Source: Polytrichum commune
Taxonomy: Eukaryota > Streptophyta > Polytrichopsida > Polytrichales > Polytrichaceae
Assembly: GCA_950295325.1 (NCBI GenBank)
Contig: OX485809.1
Span: 8,804,001-8,868,000 of the forward strand
DNA: 64,000 bases
Direction of reading: 5' to 3'
Part shown: in pieces, positions 37,081 to 49,176 of the stretch
How the letters are laid out: every line of letters begins with the position of its first letter
How positions within the stretch are numbered: the first letter of the stretch is position 1
Program-made: the position numbers and the translations under genes
Notes under the pieces: generated by a model
What the model saw: the letters and a program-made list of their open reading frames with translations, nothing else
The model's database searches: none
What the model was told of the DNA's origin: nothing

Positions 37081-37084
37081 ATGA

Positions 37085-38105
37085 AGCTTAGTCCCTAGCT
37101 TCCCAAGCAACCCATTTTTGGTTGATGGATGATTTGTTCTCTACATTACCCTCACCTAACTCATTCGTTTGTAGTCAAAATAATTATAAACATCAGGCCA
37201 ACATGGATATATACGTACCCGTAGACACATGAGCCATGCAATTTGGGAATGATCGGAATGTGTAAAAAAATTGTCAAAGTGGGAAGTGGTCATTTTTTGT
37301 TGTGTATGGGAGCTTGTGTGAGGGTGTTGATTCCAATCAATGTTTGCCGCTTTAGTGCAAACTTTGCGTGAACATCAAAGATGTTTATTTTGGTAAAAGC
37401 GATTTTGTTAAAAAGAATGTTCATGTAATTATTGGCTTTGTGCTCACATCGACCGTTCAATTTAACATTTGATCACCCTCTAATTTGTAGGGAATTATGT
37501 GCATGTACGTGATCAAAAATATGGGATGGTTTACATACTCCAAATGCATGGTGGCTAGCCTATTGTGGCTTGCACATTTTGGCATGAGAATCTGTACAGG
37601 TACTCAACTATTAAGTTGTTCCCATCTAGTGGATCACACAAGCATTCCACTCATTTTCTAGGTGAATTTGATTGGTCAAAGGTTTGTTTCGGGGGATAAA
37701 GCATGGCATTTCCTCATGCAACACTTCCTTCGATTATTATACTCTAAACATCCAAAGGAGTTTTATATGCCCATCCCCCCCCCTCACTTCCCATGTTTCA
37801 AGATCCTACAGACAAATCCCATTTTAGCCTCAAAATTTGTAAACAAAATTTCCACAACAAACATCAAGTGAAATGCGCTCAAAACAACCATTTCATAAGC
37901 TTGGGGAGTTACCATAGGGATTAATGTTGTCACAACAAAATCTTTGTTTCAGCAATAGAATAGGGTTGGGGCAAAACAACCTGTACATTGGTTTCTTGGA
38001 GACAAGGCTGCAATCATCCAACAAGGAAGCAATGTATGGGTTGGTTTGCCCTCCCCAATAGAATGGTGGAAAGGCGTTCCTTTCAACTTAGTATATTGAC
38101 AAACA
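37085..38105. other. Intergenic, nothing identified
   Basis: AT-rich DNA, no gene or element recognised. Confidence 0.3.
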
Positions 38106-38109
38106 TACC

Positions 38110-38320
38110 TGGGAAGTTTTTGGGCATACATAGTTGGTCAAGATCCTAGTGATTCTAGATTCAGCCGGTTACATGTTGACATCTTCTGGGCTTGCTTTAA
38201 TTATATATGAGGTATATTCCACCATAAATTCCTCTAAAATGATCGGTAATTCTCCAGAATTCTTCAACTTCAACCGGTGTATCTGTAACTAAGCGCTGGT
38301 TCTTCCCGGACATAGTTGCA
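38110..38320 (-). repeat. Dispersed repeat R1, copy 3
   Basis: Inverted relative to copies 1 and 2. It shows TTGGTCAAGATCCTAG, CCGGTTACATGTTGACATC, GAGGTATATTCC and AAATGATCGGTAATT in the order expected for the reverse complement of 36770-37080. Confidence 0.65.
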
Positions 38321-38544
38321 GAGACAAGCCTTGAGACCAGGAACGGTTATTAACTCATCAATCGATCTGTTGGCTGAGAACTTAAAAACTAGTCCTGCCC
38401 AATTGCGAACTTTGTTAACGTCGTTCAATGTTGAAAGTGTCCATAAAGAACTGGTCGTTACTTGCCATTGAAATAAATATAAAGGTTTTGAATAACATAC
38501 CACTGTACTTGTTATATGTGTACAGTATGGCTACTCCAATGAAT

Positions 38545-38765
38545 ATACTAAATATTGTATTCAGTGTCACCAATATAAATATTTCTCTTGCTCAATACTA
38601 GATGTAAACTGTGGTGTAGTGTCACCAACACTGGATGCTAACCCCACATTATTTGTCATTCTTATGAATTTTTTGGGGATTATAGATTTACAGTGTTGCA
38701 ATTACTGTCACTCACCAAGTGATTTCCCATCCAAATTTCAATCACCCATGACAATATTATAGGGT
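38545..38765 (-). repeat. Dispersed repeat R2, copy 3
   Basis: Reverse-complement match to 9540-9760: CTTGCTCAATACTAG, GTAGTGTCACCAACACTGGA, CCCCACATTATTTGTCATTC, ATTTACAGTGTTGCAATTAC, CAATCACCCATGACAATATT. Same order and spacing. Confidence 0.65.
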
Positions 38766-39530
38766 CTAGGGTTTCGGGTTATTGCGAAATGAGAATCTTG
38801 TAGTCCTTCCAATCCCCATGCCCACATAACATGGAAAGCTTGTGGAAAAACGTTTTGAAATGCACATCTGGAGACAGACAAAAGACTCTGGGAAGTGGTG
38901 AGCCACAGAGATTGAGTTCAGCTCAGCACACTGCTCGACACATCACGAATCGATCAATCCATGAACTTGGGTGGAAATATTCACTTGGGAGCATGATCGA
39001 ATGAAAGGTTGGGCATTGAATTCACGAAACCTCAAATCTAGACATGTACACGTAACCCTACTTTTCATCACAACTCAAGAATGTGCACCTTTTGCAAAAC
39101 TTTGAAAGAGCCAAAGATTTCACCCAGGAGAATGATCGATTGAATGGTTGATTGTTGAATTCACGGAACCATAAATCACGGATCTGGACATGTGCACACG
39201 ACCCTAATATCATCACAGCACACAAGACTCCAAAAGCTCCAAAAATCCCACTCGGGAGAATGATTCGTTGAATGACTGAGTATTGGATTCGCAAAACCAC
39301 AACTCTGAACCTGATGCACATAACCTTAAAAAATTTCTTCGCAGCTCATGAAACTTTGGAAGGGCGCGGCTGAGAATGAATTTTCACTTGGGAGAATGAT
39401 TGATTGAATAAGTTGAGTATTGATTGAATTCAGAAACTTGCCCAAACCTGGTGGACAAAATTCTTCTGTCTTCTGTTTGGTGCAGGGACAAACGTCCTTA
39501 CTTTCATAAGGTGCAAAGATGAACTCTTTC
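38766..39530. other. Intergenic with local repeats
   Basis: The phrase GGGAGAATGATYGATTGAATG with following TTGAATTCA recurs at about 38985, 39125, 39255 and 39390 at 130-140-bp spacing, so this stretch is a degenerate tandem repeat of four units. No gene. Confidence 0.5.
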
Positions 39531-39534
39531 TGTT

Positions 39535-39765
39535 TGGGTAAAACTCGATGATATAGCAAGGTCCGGGGATATTTTAGGGCATAATTGGTCAAGATCCTAG
39601 GGTTTCCAAGTCCAACCAGGTTACATGTTGACATGTTAATGTGAGGTATATCCTCTGTATTTTTCTAGAATGATTGGTAAGTTTCCTGAAGTCTTGAACT
39701 TTAACTGGTTGGTTCATATGTACCTAGCGGTCAATGCTTCCCGTTCATTGTCGCATAGCCTCTAC
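39535..39765 (-). repeat. Dispersed repeat R1, copy 4
   Basis: Inverted copy: ATTGGTCAAGATCCTAGGG, AACCAGGTTACATGTTGACA, GAGGTATATCCT, GAATGATTGGTAAG, CTTGAACTTTAACTGGTTGG. Lies 1.4 kb from copy 3. Confidence 0.65.
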
Positions 39766-39881
39766 CTAAGATGATGCCAATGTTTTGAACACATGGATAG
39801 TCCAATCTAATCGTAACATGTGTCTTTTAGGTGTCCTTTCATAAATACAAGCCTTCTTATGTACCACTTTCTCAACTATAA

Positions 39882-40953
39882 GGGGTTGTTTACACCATGG
39901 ACCACGAAGTTGTCCCAAGGCCCTGTAAAATTTGTGATTGGTTGTTGAACTCATCCCAGGATCACTTCGGTTTACACCAAGGACAAAATGTTAGAGTGAC
40001 CATGGAGTTCGAGGTCCCCAACATGCATATTCTAAGGCCTACATTATCCACTGACATGGTCCAAGAGGTTTTGCGGTGGGAGAGGCAAAAAAGGTGCTCT
40101 GGTAGAAAAAGGTTGGGGCCCATGGCAAAGAAATATTGCTAAAATAAAATTTTAATGAAATTTCTGTTGGGGAAGAGAAAATAGACAAGAGAATGGTCAA
40201 ACTTGATTTTTTTCTTCTCAAAACTGCCTTTTTTGGGCATATATATATAAAAAATCAACACATTCACTTCTTGGTGCATGGTCATTCCTCTTGGCCAACA
40301 TTTGGTTTACACCTAGTGAGGGGCCCAAAAGGCTTTGTAAATTGATTCTTTAAGAAATCGGAACATGAAGTCGGACCATGGAAAAAGGCCATCTTCCATG
40401 GTCCAACTTCATGGTCCATCGTGTAGACGGTGTCCTCGGATTCTTGAGTTCTAGATGTCCCACATTGTTTGATGAAACATGTGGGAGCAAGTTTAAGTGG
40501 TAGGGCATGGAAGAAATGGTATGACTCATGGGTTATGATATGATCTAGGCACATAAAGGGCGGACTTGCTTCTCAAGACTCATCACATCATATAGATGTT
40601 GAAAAATGTGCCTTGTGAACCTTACCTAGTGGGAGGAAGAGTTGTACATATAAAGCCCCAAAACAAAAATTTCATCAAAATAAATGTCATAACAACATTT
40701 CTCTACCATGGGCCCTTGCCTTTTCCTACTAGACCACCCCTTTTGCCTCTCTCACAGCAAAACCCGTTGGACCATGTCAGTGTATTAACCACGCCTTAAA
40801 ATATGTCTTTTGGGGACCTCGACCTCCATGGACACTTTGCCATTGTTACCTTAGTGTAAACCGAAGTGGTCCCGAGACGAGTTTAGCAGCCAATCAACGC
40901 TCTTACAACACCCTAAGACGACTTCCTTCCTGGTCCATAGTGTAAACCGGCCC
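39882..40953. mobile_element. Foldback/MITE element with ~310-bp inverted arms
   Basis: The outer ends read GGGGTTGTTTACACCATGGA (left) and, reverse complemented, GGGCCGGTTTACACTATGGA (right). TAA flanks both ends (39879-39881 and 40954-40956). Similarity between arms continues inward for about 310 bp (left about 39882-40190, right about 40640-40953), through ATCACTTCGGTTTACACCAA, GAGTTCGAGGTCCCCAA, CACTGACATGGTCCAA and GGGCCCATGG blocks. A smaller hairpin lies near the centre (about 40370-40412, around ACCATGG). Target duplication and ends fit PIF/Harbinger-type MITEs. Confidence 0.8.
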
Positions 40954-40956
40954 TAA

Positions 40957-41725
40957 GTGTCCAATTACGAAGATAGACAACATGGGTAAAGGCCCACTCA
41001 TTGGCCACATACTTCACTTCACCCACTTACCATAATTTGCAGCAGACTCAAAGAACATTGTAATGCGGAAACAAATGGATTATTTGAGCCCCATTCATTG
41101 TGCTATGATGCTGCTGTTGGATCCATGTCAGTTAGAGTGCTAGATAGTACCCTGGACAACACAGGGGAATAAGTTATTGGAATATGCTGTGTTTGGAGGA
41201 TATTTATTATTGGCTTCTTTATAGGTGCCCATGATTGCCCTGCCTGCTTTGGAGCTACATGCAGCCTCTAACTTAAGCTTATTGGATGCGAACAGGGCAC
41301 ATGGTTCATGTGCATTGGACATTGAGAATTTGGGGGGACCGGTGTCCCGGGAGATTTTAGGGCATGAGGTATGTGTGTGTTAATTGGTTCGTTCTTCATG
41401 TTCTTCAAATTCTACTGATTAGATTTACACAACAAAGGTTTGTGGTGCGTTAGCAAATCTGCGATGGAACGTATGCAAAAATCGGATTGAAAATCGGACG
41501 TTTTCTGCTTACGTTGTGGTTATGTGAAGTGCACGTGTGTTGATTTCTTAACTGGATGTATAGGTCCTCCCAGTTGTGTTTGTTGTTGAGTGCAAAATAG
41601 TTATTGGAATTTGAGACCGTAGTCCAATCTCTTTTAAACATGTGTCTTTATGATGTTTGCTTCTTGATCCTCGTTGAACCGTGTACCAGTAAATGATAGG
41701 GGTCTGATTACGAAAACGAGCCACT
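40957..41725. other. Intergenic, nothing identified
   Basis: No gene, RNA or element ends recognised. Confidence 0.3.
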
Positions 41726-41728
41726 TAA

Positions 41729-41990
41729 GGGTCACGTCACACACAAGACTAAAGGCTCGTGACCACTGCAATCTAAGAGCTCTCATTGGTGGAAAAGTTG
41801 GAGACCATCCAAGTTCACTTCACACTAGAAGGTGAAGGCCTAAAGGCCCAAAGAGAATTCCATGGATTAAAAAGTCTACATGGAGTCCTAGGTGGCATAC
41901 TGTGGATAAGGTTTTACGGTCTGCCGGAATTTGCGTCAAGCCCACCTCGAAGAGGTCAGCTTGACGCAAATTCCGGTAGATTATGATAGT
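41729..41990 (+). mobile_element. Partial copy of the ~490-bp MITE with internal hairpin
   Basis: Starts GGGTCACGTCACACACAAGA after TAA and follows 52202-52685 through CTCATTGGTGGAAAAG, CCAAGTTCACTTCACACTAG and AGTCTACATGGAGTCCTAGG. It ends in a near-perfect 20-bp hairpin (41921-41940 with 41960-41979; CCGGAATTTGCGTCAAG and its inverse) not seen in the full-length copies. The right half of the element is missing. Confidence 0.6.
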
Positions 41991-43075
41991 CGAACAATTG
42001 TCATTGGTTGCCATAATTATTTTAATATTTTTGTCCAACAATAACTTTTCCAGGGTACATAGTTAAAGACGAGACAGAGGATCGTACCTCTCAATTGTCC
42101 ACGACTCTAAGTTTATGGAGCTTGCTAGTATGTGTAGTTGTAGTAAACATTTTTTTATTATTTAAAAAATAATAATTGCTTGTCCTTAGTGGCATGTTTC
42201 TTGCAAGATGGCAGTGGTTTTGAAATCCAACAAGGAAGCTAAAATTCTTCTTGGATGATATGGAATCAATCACAACTCAAATTGCATGGATTCTCATTGG
42301 CCAGTGGAAATTTGAGCAATTTTTAATTGTTTCATGATACATAATTAGAAGCGATTGGATTCCAAATGCCACCAAATGTCGAAGGTAGTGGGGTTGCAAC
42401 CATGGGAGAAAAGGTGGACAAGATTGCCTCAAAGAAAAAAAATTAGGTGAAAAAAAAGGTATGGCATCAATTTTGAAATCGAAAGGATCACCCAAGAAGA
42501 AGACAAAAAATGATACAATTGAATTCGACAATTTAGAAGATGAAGAAGAGGTCTTTATTGATTGGTGATATTATGAGATTGAAACCCTTATTATGATATA
42601 TGGTGAGATAGAAGAAAATTTTACAAAATTAGCATCAAAGCAAAGTGAGCTCAATGTTGATATGTGACTCCAATTATTTTTGAAGTGGTGCTCAAGTTTG
42701 AGCGGGGTTTTAACGGTAAAGGGTGTATAGAATCATCAAACATTACATCTTCTTTAATTCTTAACATTATTATCAAGTAAATGATTGTGTAAGGCATGGT
42801 GACATCAATGACATGGTATGCCACAACATAATGCCTAGTAGGTATTCTAACACCCTACCATTGTCCATTGGCAAGCAACTACTTACACTTTAAGTGTTCT
42901 TGGCAAATTGACGTTGTGATTTCACAACTATCATAATTTTGGTTACATGTGTGAAGAGCATGGGTAGGTTATGCAATTTTATTGGATTGTACCTCCAATG
43001 GACGAGTCATTTATTGTTGAAAATCATGTAACTCAGCTTCACTACAAGGTATTGTCAACAAAAAATATTTTTTGG
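41991..43075. other. Intergenic, decayed sequence
   Basis: From about 42380 to 42700 the plus strand has a lysine/glutamate-rich, codon-like composition interrupted by stops. It could be an eroded second gene of the nearby PIF/Harbinger remnant, but no domain could be read. Confidence 0.3.
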
Positions 43076-43079
43076 GGGG

Positions 43080-43770
43080 ATTACGAATTCAAATGGACAT
43101 GAATAATGTATGATTGGATATTATTTCAATTAACGGAAATTGGAAGAGGTTGCATAAAAAGTAGATTCTTACCTTATAAGTTGATTAGACATTGTGCTAT
43201 CCAATGCGACCATGAATTTACAACCCATTCAAAGGTTGTCCAAACGGTTTAGAAAGTTATAAAGTTAATTGAGATTTTATTCAAAGTTTTACTTGCATAA
43301 TATTTAAAATGTGCTTCCAAGATTTTCATAGGGAAATGGATAATTATTATGGGAAGGGTTGATATATATATTTACGATATGTAACTAATATAGTTGCTAC
43401 ATGTGTTGTGCTACATAATATGTGTACAATTAGCAAAGACACATTTGATAAGGAATAGATAGAAGAAGCAGAAAGAGAAATGTCAAAACACAAAGAATAG
43501 ATTATTGATAGAAGGTCAAGAAATAAAGGTTAAAATAATAACCATAGACGAAGTAAGAGGTATCATTAGTACATAAAATTGTTTAGAGATATGTGGGAAG
43601 GTTGACAAAAATATTTAAAAAAAACTGACTCAAAAAATGAGAAAGATGAAGATTTGTTGTTGGATGCTATGAAAATACATGAAACAATAGCCAAATCATT
43701 TTGACAAATAAAACTTAAGAAAGAATCAAATATAGAATTTCAAGATATGAATAATGGATTTCATATAAGT
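43080..43770 (+). pseudogene. PIF/Harbinger-like transposase remnant
   Basis: At about 43370-43450 the plus strand encodes YVTNIVATCVVLHNMCTISK, which resembles the A-C-V-L-H-N-[IM]-C motif near the C-terminus of Harbinger (DDE_4) transposases. An acidic tail follows with several stops (including EEAEREMSKHK and DEDLLLDAMKIHETIAKSF). Upstream homology is too eroded to read and no intact frame remains. The terminal repeats were not identified. Confidence 0.5.
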
Positions 43771-43774
43771 AAGT

Positions 43775-46700
43775 GACTAACTATAATTTATGTATTAATG
43801 TTGTCATATGAGCATCCATCTTCTTCAATAAATTTACTGTAGCCTAAAAAAATGTTATCAAATTAGAAGACTTATTGATAATTTGTTCCAAAAATCCTTC
43901 CATTTTTTATTTTTTATTTTTTTAAATGCAGTCTTCCTTCTTATGAATTATGTTGTGTGTCTTGATTGCCATGTTGGTGATCATTCGTTTGAGCACTTGA
44001 TAACATTTATTTGACCACAATTTCACGTTATTCATTCTACATATCCATGTGCTCGTAGTATTGACATTCATGTGTATCATGTCCTAAAATTTTATTTAAA
44101 TATTTACCATTTTGTATTCAAATAGAAGTATCTTGAATTTCTTCTTAAAAGTCAGCTATGTTTCTCTAAAATTGTGCAAACTTACAAAATATACAAGCAT
44201 GAAGCTTAATCTAAATATTCCTTTTTGTTCATGTACAACCACTAAAAATTAGATAGGGGAATACTAAAAACTAGAGTAAGCCAACATTCATTCATCCTTG
44301 CATATACTTCTGAAAATTAGAATATACTAGCATTAAATTAGATACAAAAATGTCCACAAATCTATCAACTTGAAAGAAAATACTTGGTGGTCTAAGCTAT
44401 CATAAATACATTGACTACAAGCTGCGAGGTCTACGTTTGATTTTCCACTCATACACCAAGTGTGAAATACGGAATGGAGAGAAAGAGAGAGCCTAGGCTA
44501 AGAAGCAAGGGCGAAGGTCTTTTAAAAGGTCTAGTTGGTCCAATCTGAATTTGATCTTTTGTATTTTTCATATTTTCATTTGAAACAAACTTTTCCATAC
44601 TTTGATTTCTTATATTGTCCCATCAATGTTACTTGCATGTATGTAATTGCAATTGCAATTTTTGTTTTTAATCATAAGAATGAAGTTTGAATCAAATTGT
44701 AGTGTTAATCAAGCATTGTTTGAATGATGACTTTTCACATATAAGATATTGGTCCTTGAAGGATTTGCAATAGTGTTGATTCAATATTTAGGTATTATGC
44801 ACTACCTAATAATTTGAGTCATTGTCAATGTGACGGAATTTAAAACGTTAAAGTTGATGTTAAATAGTAGCAATTGGTGGATTATGGACCTCTTGCTCTT
44901 TTTGGCATTTTTTTGGGGGTCAACTTAGCAATTTGAAGCATGCCTCATAGAGTTTATGGATGACCATACAATGATGTTTAAACCCCCATGATATGCGGAG
45001 CCTTCAAACCTTAAACAAACCCTCATTTTGACATAGTTATTATCATTTTTGTATGTGATTGATAACTTGTGACCATGTAGATGGGCATATGTGCCTTTCA
45101 AGCAAGGCTTCTTTTTGCACCTATTACAAGCAAAAAGGAAGGCATATAAAGTTATCCTAAACCCTCAACCCTAATCATCTCTCCCTCCGTCTCGAGTGCT
45201 CACTCTTACAATTGCCATCATTTGCACCTGCTAAGTATGTCATCTCTGTATGTATGAATACATTGTGAATGTTGTACATTTGACCACGGTCATACTTGCA
45301 TAGGATATAATATAATATAATGTGGCAGATTTAGCAAGGAAAGCATTGTACTTTATTAATATGTTGGTTTAGATTAGCCGGGAGCAAATGATTGTGTCAT
45401 TGTTGCACTTCACATGATTGCAACAAAGTTGTGCATTTTATTTGTGTGGGCCATTAGATTAGTTGGGATGTTGACACCGTTGGATTTCATAAATTTGCAC
45501 GAATCATGGTTTAGCAAAAGTTGCCACTGTTGGAGTTTGGCAGTTAAGAGTTTAATATTTTGGTAATTTGTGGCCACCTCAAAGTAGCAGCTAGCTGGGA
45601 GTTGCTAAGTTGAATAGTTGAATAGCCGATGGCATTTTTTATTTTATTAAATTGATTAGTTGGAGCTCTCGAGTGTGTTATTGAACTACATTTAATGATG
45701 TTTAGCTTCATATATGGATTTGAATTTGATAAATTTTAGACTTAATTTTAATCCAATATTTTATAATCTTCAACTTTGGATTTTAGCCCCTGATTTGTGC
45801 AACATTATCACAAGTTGGTGTTATGTTTTAGAAGTTGGAAAAACCATTTAAAGTCTAACTTCAAGTTGTTAGCTTCTTTGACATACAAAAATAGCAGCTC
45901 AAATTAGACTTGAAATGTTTTAAAACCTCCCCCCTCCCCCAAAAAAGGAGACCGATTTATGACAAGGTTGCATCAAATATGGTCCAAAATTTCTTTTACC
46001 TCAATCCACCACATTTAAAGCTTGAGAGGGTGGATAATGTGTCAAGTTGAGAGTAGAGTCAAGTTGCTATGGGTTGATTTTGTGAGTATAGCAACTCTAC
46101 TCACAAATTTAATTCATAACTTAATTCAATAACCCATTCTATACCTTCAATATCTGCAATGCTTGCTTTGATACCCTCCACTATTTGGTCACCTTGTGCC
46201 ATTGAATCTCAAGAACTTGTGATTTTAAGAAAATATTGTCCCAATGTGCATGTAAAGATAAAGTTCTCAGGAATATGCCAAAGGTCACTTGTCTAGAGTA
46301 GTAGGTAGATTGTTGCGGAGGTCAAATAAGGGTGAGTTCCCATGTATGCCACTCACCCACTAGATTCTAGGTGATAGTGGGTGGGATGTGTTCTCATGAC
46401 AATAACAAAAGCAAGCAACCGACCACAATTTGGTTGCCTACCAAACTGTGGAGGGCCATGACAATGGCCCACTAAACTTCCATACACCCCACTAAACACT
46501 TAAGATAATAATAGTTGGTTGGCACATACAATCACTACCCCATCAAATTTCATCTATATTTGTCTTTATTCCCACTAGAGTTTGGTGGAGGAGCATCATA
46601 CATGGAAACTCACCTTAAGTATGCAAGATGTGCCTTATCAATACATTGTTTACACTTATTATGCTTGCAATGAATAAATAGATACAAAGGATGTGGTTCT

Positions 46701-49170
46701 AAGTTACATTAGCATGAAATGTTCTTTTATCATAAGGCATGTTGCAAGCACTTCCAAGTCCACATACAATTTTGACAATTGGATCAAATCATGAGTTTTC
46801 ACATCATGCTAGCTACTATGAATCATAAGTAATGTCATTTCAAATTCCAAGATCAAATTCCAAAATTCCAAAATTTCGAAAGGTCACTCACATAAGTCCT
46901 CCAATAAGTGTTCATTTTTGAACCTAGACCAGTGTCTGTATTTTGAGCATATAGTCCAAAATCATTGCAATGTGTATCATTTTGGTGTTTGTTCTTACCT
47001 ACAAGCCTTGCCATCTACTACTTTAAGATAGAGAAGAGTGAGCAGACATACCTTAAATTTTGGGTACGTTTCACAAGAAAGACCTTATTCACGGAAGGTG
47101 CAGGTTTACATAGTTATAGGATGACATGTAGGATGGCATATAGGTTTCATAAGGCACATCCTCTTGAAGATCTCGATGGATTAAATATCATGTTATACTT
47201 CAAGTGCGGAGACTGAAACGACTTAGGAGTATCTCCTGTGCATTTGTATCCTTCCATCCTTGACAATTGATGATTAAAACTTTCAACCTGCTACCTATTG
47301 TGCTAGTTCAAGAGTATAAAATGTGTTGTTCGACAAAAAGTTGGAGGCCTAATAAATGTTGTTGGAAAGACGTGTTGATATAACGCAATCTTAGTCCCAA
47401 CATAGGATCAGCAGACGTTGCTCGTTAGCTGGCATCATATTAATCCTATGGGTGGAGAAAAATGTTGAAGAGGCTCGCACTGTATATCTACTTTCAAGCA
47501 CTTCTGTTTATCACCAATTATCTGAAAATCTACTTTCAATGCCCACAGGCATTCAAGCAATTTGTTGCATTATTTGAGTTTTTTCTTCTTCATAGCTGTG
47601 TATATTTGTTTGTACACCTCCTCAGGATCAGGTATAGTGGAGAGCTTTGTCACCACACAAAGATGCATCAGTGTCCAACGTATGCACATTTGATTCCCAT
47701 GCCTCTACACAATGCCCATTTGTAAATGCAAAACACATTTTCATGTATTTTGAACTACTCCATATGGAGTGAAACTGATACAGGAATCGTGCTGAACTAC
47801 ATTGATTACAAACTGTTAAATGTATGATCAAAAGAACATCCACAATACCAACAAGTGGATCAACTGCACAATTGGAAGCAAGGACAAGGACAATGAAACT
47901 AGCCTTTTAAAGACATACATGTGTTAAGAAAAGTAAGATGATCTAAGATGAAAGTGGAAATGACTCAAAAAACATTGTGCCCAGAAACAGAGTTGTTTGA
48001 AATAATTTTATGAGAACATAAGTACAGTCGAAAGTGATATTAACTCTCTTGATGTGGAGAATACCAATTTCCCTTGACTAGGATAAACTTTTAAATAATG
48101 CATAGCTTTTTCTACAAGCTTGAACATATATTTTGTATAACATACTGCAAAAGCAAGTGAATATACAACCATGCGGGACAATGATGAGGCCAAAGATTGT
48201 GGCAGTCTTGTAAGTTGAAGCTGAAGCCGCCATAAACCTCTTATCACTCAGATTTTATTTTTAAAGAACATTTGACCCCAAAATTAGCATCAACAAGCCC
48301 AAATTAGACTAGTGAAATGAAGTTGGGATGAATTAACCATAATTCTATGGGGTTTAGGGTTTTATTGAACCCCTTGACATGGCTGCCACAAATTCTAAAG
48401 CCTAACAATATACTTGATGAATAAGCTAACTTTAGAGAGGGTTACTTTTAAGTTAATTAGCTAAATGTGAAAGTATGTAGCTCAAATACATGTTTTTGCG
48501 CATGTCAGGTCCAGAGAGGACCTCTTGGACGCTTATGACAAATCTTATAATCCCCACTCCCATTCCCTGGGCCAATTGCTGAGAGCGGGCCTTGTGAAAT
48601 AGGCCTACAGCGACCTGCATGGTGGAGCTTCAGGAGCCTCTGACTAGGCGGTTGGGGATGACACCAACCATACTATTTGAAAATAATGTTGTAGAAATAG
48701 AGCTAACAGAGCTCAAACGGGATGAAGTATGACTTGGGAGAATCGTGTGCCACGGACGGGTAGTGTGGTGCCAACACCCTACATGGCAGTGGGCCAGAAA
48801 ATGTAAAGCTTGGTAATTTCTCGCCTCCACGCTCTCGAAGGTCACAGGAGCAGTCCAATGACTGTTCCAGCCGAGGGTCATAATAAGAAAAAAGCACTTG
48901 TGATGATGGAAGCACACTGTGTTCCATTATCAGTGTAGTTGAAGGAAGTGAATTTCTAAGGACTAAGCTCCTTCAGTTTCATCAATCTTGGCAAATCTAT
49001 CAATTCACCCCCATTGAATTATGTAGCGGTTCTATATTTATTGTGCCGTTTACTAGACATTAATGACATATTTAAGTGATTGATCAAGCTCACCTTCATT
49101 CACAATTAGTAGGCACACTCAGGAATTTTCTAGAATTTATTCTAATTTCAAAACTGGAAAAGTCTGCTGG
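43775..49170. other. Long AT-rich intergenic region
   Basis: More than 5 kb with no recognisable gene, RNA or element ends. The only shared sequence I see is a small dispersed block at about 48490-48535 that also occurs near 36290. Short frames such as 46965-47216, 47462-47725 and 48630-48927 have no known domain. Part of the right end may be 3' flank of the kinase gene. Confidence 0.4.
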
Positions 49171-49176
49171 TCATTT

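Noticed and set aside
36828..37091. 87-codon open frame in R1 copy 2
   Set aside because: The other three R1 copies have stops and length changes in this frame.
48630..48927. Two overlapping minus-strand frames as an extra kinase exon or a small gene
   Set aside because: No similarity to the kinase C-terminus, which was found at 49251-49177 in phase with a stop. No other domain.
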